Assembly (NCBI RefSeq): GCF_014268445.2
Contig: NZ_CP077089.1
Coordinates: 2,101,501-2,165,500, forward strand
From: Pseudomonas tensinigenes
Lineage (GTDB): Bacteria > Pseudomonadota > Gammaproteobacteria > Pseudomonadales > Pseudomonadaceae
Length of the DNA stretch: 64,000 nucleotides
Direction of reading: 5' to 3'
A program made the translations under genes and the position numbers. The notes under the pieces are model-generated. The model had not been told where the DNA came from and ran no database searches. It worked only from the letters and a program-made list of their open reading frames with translations. Within the stretch, counting starts at the first letter, position 1. Every line of letters starts with the position of its first letter. This document shows, piece by piece, positions 40,712 to 48,203 of this stretch.

Positions 40712-40727
40712 GCGGGTATATACCCGC
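40712..40727 (+). promoter_or_regulatory. Perfect 16-bp operator before the MFS gene
   Basis: GCGGGTATATACCCGC is a perfect palindrome, 15 bases before the MFS start. A second copy with one mismatch overlaps the promoter of the neighbouring MarR-type gene. Confidence 0.75.
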
Positions 40728-40742
40728 AAGCGGAGAATAATA

Positions 40743-41951
40743 ATGACATCGATGTGGCGTACGTGCGGTTGGGTTTTGGTCGGAAGTGCGCTGATTTTGG
40801 CGTTGTCATTGGGCGTGCGGCACGGTTTTGGCCTGTTTCTGTCACCGATGAGCGCGCAGTTCGGCTGGGGGCGAGAGGTGTTTGCCTTCGCCATTGCCTT
40901 GCAGAACCTGATCTGGGGCCTGGCGCAGCCGTTTACCGGTGCGCTGGCCGACCGTTTCGGTGCGGCAAAAGTGGTGCTTATCGGTGGGGTGCTTTACGCG
41001 GCGGGTCTGGTGTGCATGGGCCTGTCCGACTCGGCGGTGACGCTGTCACTGAGTGCCGGTCTGCTGATCGGTATTGGCCTTTCGGGCACTTCGTTCTCGG
41101 TCATTCTTGGTGTCGTGGGTCGTGCTGTGCCGCCAGAGAAGCGCAGCATGGGCATGGGCATTGCCAGCGCCGCCGGTTCGTTCGGCCAGTTCGCCATGTT
41201 ACCGGGCACCCTCGGATTGATCGGCTGGCTCGGCTGGTCGGCCGCGCTGTTGGTGCTGGGCCTGCTGGTGGCGTTGATCGTGCCGCTGGTGAGCATGCTC
41301 AAGGATAAGCCGCTGCCGGTGCTCGGCCATGAACAAACCTTATCCGAGGCACTGCGCGAAGCCTGTTCGCATTCGGGTTTCTGGTTGTTGGCATTCGGCT
41401 TTTTTGTCTGCGGTTTTCAGGTGGTGTTCATCGGTGTGCACCTGCCTGCGTATCTGGTCGATCAGCATCTGCCCGCCAGTGTCGGCACCACGGTGCTGGC
41501 GTTGATCGGCCTGTTCAATATCTTCGGCACCTACACCGCCGGTTGGCTCGGCGGGCGTATGTCCAAACCGCGTCTGCTGACAGCGTTGTACCTGTTGCGC
41601 GCGGTGGTGATTGTGCTGTTTCTGTGGCTGCCGGTGACGACCACGTCGGCCTACCTGTTTGGCATGGCGATGGGTTTCCTGTGGCTGTCGACGGTGCCGT
41701 TGACCAACGGTACGGTGGCGACCTTGTTCGGGGTGCGAAATCTGTCCATGCTCGGCGGCATCGTGTTCCTGTTCCACCAGTTGGGTTCGTTCCTGGGTGG
41801 CTGGCTGGGCGGGGTGGTGTATGACCGAACCGGGAGTTATGACTTGATCTGGCAAGTTGCTGTTCTTTTGAGTCTGCTGGCGGCCGCGCTGAACTGGCCG
41901 GTACGCGAGCGTCCGGTCGCACGCCTGCAAGCCGCGGCGAGTGGCGCATGA
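40743..41951 (+). CDS. MFS transporter controlled by the MarR-type regulator
   Basis: A major facilitator protein of 402 residues with about twelve hydrophobic helices. The loop after helix 2 (ALADRFGAAKVVLIGG) matches the MFS motif A region. The whole resembles the oxalate/formate-type MFS group in its N-terminal GVRHGFGLFLSPM, but the substrate is unknown. It starts right after GGAGAATAATA; the A-rich AATAATAA overlaps the start and resembles a Crc/Hfq target. Its stop overlaps the start of a microprotein gene. Confidence 0.9.
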   Translation: MTSMWRTCGWVLVGSALILALSLGVRHGFGLFLSPMSAQFGWGREVFAFAIALQNLIWGLAQPFTGALADRFGAAKVVLIGGVLYAAGLVCMGLSDSAVTLSLSAGLLIGIGLSGTSFSVILGVVGRAVPPEKRSMGMGIASAAGSFGQFAMLPGTLGLIGWLGWSAALLVLGLLVALIVPLVSMLKDKPLPVLGHEQTLSEALREACSHSGFWLLAFGFFVCGFQVVFIGVHLPAYLVDQHLPASVGTTVLALIGLFNIFGTYTAGWLGGRMSKPRLLTALYLLRAVVIVLFLWLPVTTTSAYLFGMAMGFLWLSTVPLTNGTVATLFGVRNLSMLGGIVFLFHQLGSFLGGWLGGVVYDRTGSYDLIWQVAVLLSLLAAALNWPVRERPVARLQAAASGA

Positions 41952-42070
41952 GTCGATTCTGGCCACGATTGGTCATCGCTGCACTCGGCGCCGCTGTGCT
42001 GGCGCTGGTGTGGTGGGGCTGGCATCAGGGCGGTCTGGCGCTGATGCAGTTGGGCATGAGCATTTGCTAG
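41948..42070 (+). CDS. 40-residue membrane microprotein coupled to the MFS gene
   Basis: A short frame that begins with ATGA over the MFS stop codon and ends TAG at 42070. The product, MSRFWPRLVIAALGAAVLAL... to ...MQLGMSIC, has an Arg-rich start, one hydrophobic helix (about residues 8-23) and a Trp-rich patch (VWWGWHQ) followed by a second short amphipathic segment. The four-base overlap argues for real, coupled translation. A role as a small transporter subunit or regulator is inferred from position only. Confidence 0.7.
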   Translation: MSRFWPRLVIAALGAAVLALVWWGWHQGGLALMQLGMSIC

Positions 42071-42125
42071 AAGCGGGGATGACGAGTAACGTCGAATTCT
42101 GAACGAATGCTCAAGGATGCTCGAC

Positions 42126-42686
42126 ATGCTGATGCGCTGGTGTGCTGTTCCCGCGTTGCTGATGGCGTTGACTGGTCTGGCCCAGGCCGCCGACTGTCCC
42201 GAATTGCTGCAAGGCTCGCTGCCCAAACTGCGAGCCAAGGAATCCATCGATCTGTGCAAGCAGTACGCCGACAAACCGTTGGTGGTGGTCAACACCGCAA
42301 GCTTCTGCGGTTTCGCGCCGCAGTTCGAAGGCCTTGAGGCGCTGCATAAGCGCTACGAAGGGCAAGGGCTGGAAATGCTCGGCGTGCCTTCCAATGACTT
42401 CAAGCAGGAGTCCAAGGACAGCGCCGAGACCGCCAAGGTCTGTTACGCCAATTACGGCGTGACGTTCGCCATGACCGAGCCGCAGAAGGTTCGTGGTGAT
42501 GATGCTGCGCATCTGTTCCAGGTGCTGGCCGCACAGAGCAGCGCACCGAAGTGGAATTTCTACAAGTATGTGGTCGATCGCCAGGGCAAGGTGATCGCCA
42601 ATTTCTCCAGCCTGACCAAGCCTGATGATCCGGAATTTATTGCCGCGATCGAAAAGGCTATCGCCTCGAAACCCTTGAAGCCCTGA
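42126..42686 (+). CDS. Exported glutathione peroxidase family protein
   Basis: A 186-residue thiol peroxidase with a signal peptide (1-21, ending LAQA). The catalytic cysteine C61 is in [15 protein letters not shown]; the usual tryptophan-containing motif appears as WNFYKYVVD. Cysteine replaces selenocysteine, so thioredoxin-like donors are likely. I choose ATG 42126, eight bases after AAGGA; ATG 42117 overlaps that site. The periplasmic location makes it an envelope peroxide defence enzyme. Confidence 0.88.
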   Translation: MLMRWCAVPALLMALTGLAQAADCPELLQGSLPKLRAKESIDLCKQYADKPLVVVNTASFCGFAPQFEGLEALHKRYEGQGLEMLGVPSNDFKQESKDSAETAKVCYANYGVTFAMTEPQKVRGDDAAHLFQVLAAQSSAPKWNFYKYVVDRQGKVIANFSSLTKPDDPEFIAAIEKAIASKPLKP

Positions 42687-42688
42687 CC

Positions 42689-42775
42689 TGTAGGAGCTGC
42701 GGCACGCTGCGATCTTTTGATTTTAAAAAAACAGATCAAAAGATCGCAGCCTCGTTGCACTCGACAGCTCCTACA
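42689..42775. repeat. Palindromic repeat, family B, copy 1
   Basis: An 87-base near-complete inverted repeat. The ends are TGTAGGAGCT and AGCTCCTACA, the inner arms GCTGCGATCTTTTGAT and ATCAAAAGATCGCAGC, with an A-rich centre. The left outer arm reads GCGGCACGCT, the right CTCGTTGCACTCGACAG. A second copy at 51833 lies in the opposite orientation. Confidence 0.9.
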
Positions 42776-42797
42776 GGTCGCACAAATTTCAGGCATT

Positions 42798-42835
42798 AAA
42801 AAGCCCCGCCTCTGCAAAGAGAGCGGGGCTTTTTG
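42798..42835. terminator. Bidirectional terminator between gpx and fadL
   Basis: AAAAAGCCCCGC pairs with GCGGGGCTTTTT, flanking a short loop region; both strands carry T-rich tails. It separates two convergent genes. Confidence 0.85.
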
Positions 42836-42865
42836 TGGGCGAGGGGTTAGCCTCGCCACACACCA

Positions 42866-44137
42866 TCAGAAGCGGTAAGTCGCGCCGACACCGAAACCGT
42901 TTGCCGAGTTTTCATACTTGGCGTCGTAGCTCTGGCCACGGTTGTTTTCGTTGCGGATCTTCACTGACTCTTCTTTCAGGTACGAGTAAGCGACGTCGAT
43001 GGTCAGGTCGTCGGTCGGGCTCCAGCCGGCACCGATACTGAAGATGGTGCGGTCGCCAGTCGGAATGCGTGGCGAACGGTCTTCGTTATTGGTCGGCGAC
43101 TGGTCGAAGGTCAGACCGGTACGCAGTACCCATTCCTTGTTCAGCTGGTACGAAGTACCCACGGCGTAGGCCCAGGAGTCGTGCCAGTTCTGGTCTTCGT
43201 TGATCGAACCGAACTGGCCGGCCAGCAGCGGCTGCACACCGGAGTTTTTCACGGTGATTTTTTCCAGCTGGCTCCAACGGGTCCAGGTGGTACCGGCATA
43301 CACGTTCCAGCGATCGTTGATCGCCTGGGTAACCGAGAGGTCGACCGATTCGGGTGTGGTGATCTTCAGCGAAGCGTCGTACTTCTGGCTGGCGCCCAGA
43401 CCGACTGCGGCCAGTGCGCCGTAGTTGACCTTGGTGTTGCCTTCGAGCTTGTAGTCGACTTTCGAGTGATAGGTCAGGCCCACGCGAGTGGTGTCGGTGG
43501 CTTGTACCAGCAGGCCGACGTTGTAGCCCAGGGCGGTGTCGTCACCCTTGATCTTGACCTTGCCGTCCGGCAGGGCTTGAGTGATCGACAGGTTGGATTC
43601 CAGCGCGCCGTCAATGCGGTTGATGGTCGGGCCGAAACCGATCGACACCTTGTCGTTGAAGGCGTAGCTGATGGTCGGTTGGAAAGTGATGACTTGCACT
43701 TCGGACTTGCTGCCGAAGTAACGGCCGGCAAAACCGTTTTCATAATCAGTGATCAGGCCGAACGGCACATAAACACCGAGGCCGAATGCCCAATGCTCAT
43801 CGATCGGTTTGACGTAGAAGCCCATAGGTACAGCGGTGAAGGGCACCATGTCGCCTTTGTTGCTGCCGCCGTTAGGGCTGGAGCTGGCATTGCTGATATC
43901 GGTATGAGCATCGACAACGGCTACACCACCGGTAACTTGTTCACGCTTGATGCGCGACATGCCGGCAGGGTTGCCATAAACAGTACTTGCGTCGTCAGCA
44001 GAAGAAGATCGCCCGGCAAAACCAGTCCCCATCCCACTGATGCTTTGTTCGTTGAGGGCAAAGCCGGCCGCGAAAATTTGAGTGGAGGCAAGGGTAACGG
44101 CGAGGCTAAGGGTGGTTTTGAGCATGACTTTTTTCAT
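42866..44137 (-). CDS. FadL/TodX-family outer membrane transport protein
   Basis: A 423-residue outer-membrane beta-barrel protein with a 23-residue signal peptide ending IFA. The mature N-terminus AGFALNEQSISGMGTGFAG and the NPA motif in VYGNPAGMSRI are the FadL plug signatures; it ends with an aromatic residue (TYRF), as barrel proteins do. It imports hydrophobic compounds such as long-chain fatty acids. AGGAGT precedes the ATG. Same neighbour order (glutathione peroxidase, FadL, unknown) is known in other Pseudomonas. Confidence 0.92.
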   Translation of the reverse strand: MKKVMLKTTLSLAVTLASTQIFAAGFALNEQSISGMGTGFAGRSSSADDASTVYGNPAGMSRIKREQVTGGVAVVDAHTDISNASSSPNGGSNKGDMVPFTAVPMGFYVKPIDEHWAFGLGVYVPFGLITDYENGFAGRYFGSKSEVQVITFQPTISYAFNDKVSIGFGPTINRIDGALESNLSITQALPDGKVKIKGDDTALGYNVGLLVQATDTTRVGLTYHSKVDYKLEGNTKVNYGALAAVGLGASQKYDASLKITTPESVDLSVTQAINDRWNVYAGTTWTRWSQLEKITVKNSGVQPLLAGQFGSINEDQNWHDSWAYAVGTSYQLNKEWVLRTGLTFDQSPTNNEDRSPRIPTGDRTIFSIGAGWSPTDDLTIDVAYSYLKEESVKIRNENNRGQSYDAKYENSANGFGVGATYRF

Positions 44138-44283
44138 TATTAGAACTCCTGATGATCACCGGGGCGAAAATTACCAACATTTTCGTCCCAGCGCTATAGT
44201 CCGTATGCCTTGAGTTAGAGCGGTTTTGTAGGACAATCCGACCAAAATCGCGACCTGTTGTGCGATCTTCTGAAACCGGTCGG

Positions 44284-44766
44284 TCAGCAGGCGACCTGAT
44301 TCACCGTTGAAACACAGGTGTGCCAGGCGTAAGTGAAGTCGCGCAGGCGACCTTGGGGTTGAAAGGTCTGACGCCAGATACGCGCCATTCCCAGCAAGTC
44401 ATTCGAATCGGGGAGTGTGGGGTTTTGCTCTTCCACAAGGAGCCAGGCAATAGCCGTGGCGTAACGCAGATTCACCGTCAGTTCCAGATGCGGGCCAGTC
44501 AGGAAAGCATGCTGGCTGGCGAGGCCGCGAACCAGGCTGGCGCGTTCCGGATCGAGTGCCAGGTAATCATCCCAAAGGGCTTGATGGCGGTGCTCGGCGA
44601 TGCGGTAAAGCCCGTGGCCGCGGCGGTCATGCAGGGCTGAACCCAGGGCTGACTGGCTGGCGGCGATGCCGAGCAGCAGAGATTCGGCAGTCGCGCTGTG
44701 ACGTCCCAGGTAGATCAGCGTGGGACGGATCACGTAGCGGCACAGTTCGCTGGCAGCGATACCCAT
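44284..44766 (-). CDS. Conserved hypothetical protein
   Basis: A 160-residue soluble protein of unrecognised family. It begins MGIAASELCRYVIRPTLIYLGRHS and is largely helical (RYATAIAWLLVEEQNP, GLYRIAEHRHQALWDDYLAL). There is no signal peptide. It is conserved in Pseudomonas in this position next to fadL, which suggests a lasting function not inferable from sequence. Confidence 0.75.
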   Translation of the reverse strand: MGIAASELCRYVIRPTLIYLGRHSATAESLLLGIAASQSALGSALHDRRGHGLYRIAEHRHQALWDDYLALDPERASLVRGLASQHAFLTGPHLELTVNLRYATAIAWLLVEEQNPTLPDSNDLLGMARIWRQTFQPQGRLRDFTYAWHTCVSTVNQVAC

Positions 44767-44990
44767 AAAACCCTCGGTTCTTGTTATTGATGGCGAGTCC
44801 TGAAGGGGGGGGCTTGGCAGCAGTGGATCGGTTCAGGCTCGCCGCAAGCGGATCACGCCGCTTGAGTTGAAGTGTAGTGTCATATTCGCGACGTAAAGGC
44901 CTGTTTTTAAAATATTTCCGGCTTCGAGTTATAACCGTTATATCCGTTGGTACTTAAGCGCCAACGGCTAAAAGTGAAACATCAGGCAAT

Positions 44991-45022
44991 AAAAAGCCCC
45001 GCATTTTGTGCGGGGCTTTTGC
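44991..45022 (-). terminator. Intrinsic terminator of the 74-residue gene
   Basis: AAAAAGCCCCGCA pairs with TGCGGGGCTTTT; the minus strand has the T-run after the stem. It lies about 20 bases past the small gene's stop. Confidence 0.85.
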
Positions 45023-45042
45023 TTTTGCAGCCTTTTCGGCTC

Positions 45043-45267
45043 TCAGGCAATCAATGCCTGACGGGTACGGTCGATCACGGCCTGCAGCGGTTCGGCGCTG
45101 GAGTACTGATCGGGGTACAGACGCTCGCTGTGGCGGGCGATACCGTGTTCGTTGACCAGTGTGAAGCTGAAGCAGCCTTTGCGAGCGGCCATGATCAGGC
45201 AGTTCATTGGTGCAAAAGCGTTGGTTAGGGTGCGAATGGCATCCTGAGTATGGATTTGAGTAGACAT
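45043..45267 (-). CDS. Small conserved hypothetical protein
   Basis: A 74-residue protein, MSTQIHTQDAIRTLTNAFAP..., predicted to be alpha/beta, with one pair of cysteines (C23, C32) and a basic, tyrosine-containing middle (HSERLYPDQYSS). No family recognised. The clean terminator and normal codon use make it a real gene. Its upstream side opens on a long gene-free stretch; a poor TAGGAAC-like site precedes the ATG. Confidence 0.7.
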   Translation of the reverse strand: MSTQIHTQDAIRTLTNAFAPMNCLIMAARKGCFSFTLVNEHGIARHSERLYPDQYSSAEPLQAVIDRTRQALIA

Positions 45268-46229
45268 AGTTATTAGGTGTTCCTACAAATGACACGGATA
45301 AGAACCGTGCAACGTTAAAACGTTCCAGTAACGTCGACCACCATTGGTCGAACGAAGAACCCGACTGGAACAAAGCAGCCAGTTTGAAGCGCAATTAAGT
45401 TGGCGCGCTTGGGCTGGCAGGTAGGTACTTAGGAGGGCAGGCAACACATCAAGGGCAAAGGTTCTGGGCCCGGGGTGAAGATCCTGATCAATTTGCAGGT
45501 TGGTTCGGTCAGAGTAAGTGGTCTTCGCAACACCCTTCGCATCATTCGAAGGCAGTGTCGTCGCAAGATTTACCTGGAAACCATCGAGGGGTCGTTCCCG
45601 CTTTTTTCGATAGGGCTTCTTGGTAGAAGGCTGACCGTGGGGATGTGTTCGACCGGAATTGACTTTCAGCTTGGTACTAACGCCGCGGATACTAACGGAT
45701 CGAAATGCTTAAAGCAAACCCTGGTTTGAAAAAGACTGAAATCGACCACTGCTTCAGCTCCGCTGAGCTGCAGAATCAGCCCAGATGGTGCAGATTGCTA
45801 CCGTTGGTCGGTGTAGCTCCACTCACAAAACTGTGTGTTTACGCCGCTTATCCCCAGAGTCATGGTGAAAACGCTCGGAAAAAGTGCATCGATATAACCC
45901 AGTAACAGGTACTTGTGCACATTAGTTGCGCGACCTGTAACGGCACTGTCACATCAATCCTGACCCCGATGGCTGCCTGTAACGAAAGTTTAAGTCAATG
46001 AAAAACATCGCTTTTTTTTGTTGGTGAAAAAATCGTCAGTTTGACTGCGGGCCCCATTCCATAAGGCTTTGCGAGGGTTGGAGGGCGGTTGTCCACTGAG
46101 TTATCCACAGCTTCTGTGGATTGTCCCGAGCGCTTGCTCTAGGACGGGCGTGCCGGGTTGTTTTTCGACTTTACCTGTAAGAAAAAGAGAGTAGAGTGGC
46201 GCGCCTTCCGATTCGTCCCACAGTGCTTT
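45268..46229. other. 962-base stretch without a convincing gene
   Basis: This interval has lower GC than its neighbours and mixed codon composition in all frames. Frames at 45475-45729 and 45705-45905 (plus strand) have poor ribosome sites and no recognisable features. Visible items are ACGTTAAAACGT and TCGACCACCATTGGTCGA palindromes near 45310-45350 and a perfect DnaA-type box TTATCCACA at 46101-46109 inside a TCCACAG/CTGTGGA hairpin. It may hold a long 5' leader, an unannotated small RNA or decayed genes. Confidence 0.5.
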
Positions 46230-46553
46230 ATGAAGTTTCGCTCAGTATCAGACTCTGTAACCTCAGAACCTCCCCGTGTTACTCCGCCCAAGCGCTTTAC
46301 CGTTCGCGTTGCCGAATGGCTGCTCGACAGCCCGCGCCTGAGCGCCAGCCACAATGCCAAACACCTCGCTGGCCGCCTGCTCAAGCAACCGGCGCGTGAA
46401 GGTGTCGTCGCCGCGCAAAGCCGTCTCGGTCAACTGATGTGCCGCGAGTGCGGTAACGCTCGGGATCGGCGCATCGGTCAGGATCTGCTGCGCCAGGCCG
46501 CCCGCGCTGGTGATCGTCGCGCGCAACAGGAACTCGGTCTGCTCGAAGACTGA
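46230..46553 (+). CDS. Small Sel1-like repeat protein
   Basis: A 107-residue basic protein. The C-terminal half (LGQLMCRECGNARDRRIGQDLLRQAARAGDRRAQQELG) resembles one or two degenerate Sel1-type helical repeats, the AARAGDRRAQQELG segment being closest to the consensus. No signal peptide. Sel1 repeats mediate protein contacts; the partner is unknown. The ATG at 46230 is chosen because the upstream extension is not plausible. It lies 61 bases before rmuC. Confidence 0.7.
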   Translation: MKFRSVSDSVTSEPPRVTPPKRFTVRVAEWLLDSPRLSASHNAKHLAGRLLKQPAREGVVAAQSRLGQLMCRECGNARDRRIGQDLLRQAARAGDRRAQQELGLLED

Positions 46554-46614
46554 GCTGTCCAAGACCTGACACCTTGGTTAACCTTCAGGCTTTATCGAAT
46601 CGGCAGGAGTCGTT

Positions 46615-48093
46615 ATGGCTATGGACTTGACCAGCGTGTTGCTCGGTCTCGCAGGGGCAGGGCTGCCATTGTTGGCACTCGCCTGGCAGCTGCAGCGCCG
46701 GGCGAGCAATGGCCAAGCCGAGGTCGCCTTGCTCGAAGAACGGCTGGCCATGGCCCAACTGGCCCAGGACGGACTCAACGCGCAGCTCGACGCCAGCCGC
46801 GATGAAATCGCCGATCTCGGCCAGGCCAATGCCGCCAAGCAGGCTGATCTGGCCGCTTTGCGTCGGGAAGTCGAACTGTTGCAGATCGAACGTGACGACG
46901 CCCGCGATGCCTCCCACGCCTGGAACCTCGAACGCGCCAATAAGGAAGCTGAGCTGCGCCGCCTCGACGCACAGGCTGCTTCGCTTAACGCCGAACTGCG
47001 CGAGCAGCAGGAAAGTCATCAGCAACGCCTCAGCGACCTGCAAGGTTCGCGCGATGAACTGCGGGCGCAGTTTGCCGAACTGGCCGGGAAGATCTTCGAT
47101 GAGCGCGAGCAGCGCTTTGCCGAAACCAGTCAGCAACGGCTCGGTCAGTTGCTCGATCCGCTGAAAGAACGCATTCAATCCTTCGAAAAACGTGTGGAAG
47201 AAAGCTATCAGGCCGAGGCCCGCGAGCGCTTCTCTTTGGCCAAGGAGCTTGAACGGTTGCAGGCGCTCAACCTGCGTTTGAGCGACGAAGCGACCAACCT
47301 GACCCGCGCCCTCAAAGGCCAGAAAACCCAAGGCAACTGGGGCGAGCTGATTCTTGAGCGTGTGCTCGAACACGCCGGTCTGGAGAAGGGCCGCGAGTAC
47401 CAGACGCAGGTCAATCTCAAAGGCCCGGACGGCGAGCGCTTCCAGCCTGACGTGATCATTTACCTGCCGGGCGACAAACAAGTGGTGGTGGACTCCAAGG
47501 TGAGCCTCACCGCCTATCAGCAATACGTGGCTGCCGACGACGACAGCCTCGGGCAGATTGCGATCAAGCAGCACGTCCTGTCGTTACGCAATCACGTCAA
47601 AGGCCTGGCCGGCAAGGACTACAAGCGTCTGGAAGGGCTGCACAGCCTGGATTTTGTTTTGCTCTTCGTGCCGATCGAAGCGGCGTTTTCGGCGGCGTTG
47701 CAGGCCGAACCCAGCCTGTTCCAGGATGCCTTCGACCGCAACATCGTCATCGTCAGCCCGACCACGTTGCTGGCGACGCTGCGGGTGATCGACAGCCTGT
47801 GGAAGCAGGAGCGCCAGACTCAGAATGCCCGGGAAATCGCCGAGCGCGCCGGGTGGCTGTACGACAAGTTTGTGCTGTTTATTCAGGATCTCGACGAGGT
47901 CGGCAATCGTCTGCAACAGCTGGATAAAGCCTACAGTTCAGCGCGCAACAAGCTCACCGAGGGGCGCGGCAATCTGGTCAGTCGCAGTGAACAGCTGAAG
48001 TTGCTCGGTGCGCGGGCGAGCAAGAGCTTGCCGGCGGATTTGCTGGAACGGGCGATGACCGATGTCGATGGTCTCGTCGAACTCCCGGAATAG
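46615..48093 (+). CDS. rmuC: DNA recombination protein RmuC
   Basis: RmuC (492 residues) limits recombination at inverted repeats in E. coli. It has an N-terminal membrane anchor (about 5-25), a long coiled coil (about 30-200), and the RmuC nuclease-like domain, seen as RALKGQKTQGNWGELILERVLE and YLPGDKQVVVDSKVSLTAYQ. Its known effect on inverted repeats is of interest next to so many palindromic elements, but there is no direct link shown. Confidence 0.92.
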   Translation: MAMDLTSVLLGLAGAGLPLLALAWQLQRRASNGQAEVALLEERLAMAQLAQDGLNAQLDASRDEIADLGQANAAKQADLAALRREVELLQIERDDARDASHAWNLERANKEAELRRLDAQAASLNAELREQQESHQQRLSDLQGSRDELRAQFAELAGKIFDEREQRFAETSQQRLGQLLDPLKERIQSFEKRVEESYQAEARERFSLAKELERLQALNLRLSDEATNLTRALKGQKTQGNWGELILERVLEHAGLEKGREYQTQVNLKGPDGERFQPDVIIYLPGDKQVVVDSKVSLTAYQQYVAADDDSLGQIAIKQHVLSLRNHVKGLAGKDYKRLEGLHSLDFVLLFVPIEAAFSAALQAEPSLFQDAFDRNIVIVSPTTLLATLRVIDSLWKQERQTQNAREIAERAGWLYDKFVLFIQDLDEVGNRLQQLDKAYSSARNKLTEGRGNLVSRSEQLKLLGARASKSLPADLLERAMTDVDGLVELPE

Positions 48094-48121
48094 CCCGAAA
48101 AGCTTCGTCGGATCGCCGCCC

Positions 48122-48183
48122 GGAGCAGGCTCGCTCCCACAGGGATCACCTAAACCTTGTGGGAGCGAGCCTGCTCGCGAAGG
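48122..48183. repeat. REP doublet (family A), left arm degraded
   Basis: GGAGCAGGCTCGCTCCCACA (left, missing the usual CTCTTCGC end) and TGTGGGAGCGAGCCTGCTCG (right) with 18 bases between. It lies between the convergent rmuC and sensor-kinase genes. Confidence 0.85.
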
Positions 48184-48203
48184 CGTCAGTGCAGCACGTG
48201 CAC

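Noticed and set aside
42689..42775. Family B palindrome considered as an ANR/FNR site because of TTGAT and ATCAA halves
   Set aside because: The half-sites are too far apart, and the element lies downstream of genes, not in promoters.
44954..45394. 146-codon minus-strand frame overlapping the 74-residue gene
   Set aside because: Most of it is an alternative-frame reading of the small gene and the terminator; the 74-residue frame has the better composition and ends just ahead of the terminator.
45475..45905. Two small plus-strand frames (84 and 66 codons)
   Set aside because: Weak start sites, no hydrophobic or domain features and codon use unlike neighbours; kept only as a possibility within the gap description.
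46101..46109. Perfect DnaA box TTATCCACA, considered as an origin or initiator-titration site
   Set aside because: A single box with no cluster, no AT-rich unwinding stretch and no dnaA or dnaN gene nearby.
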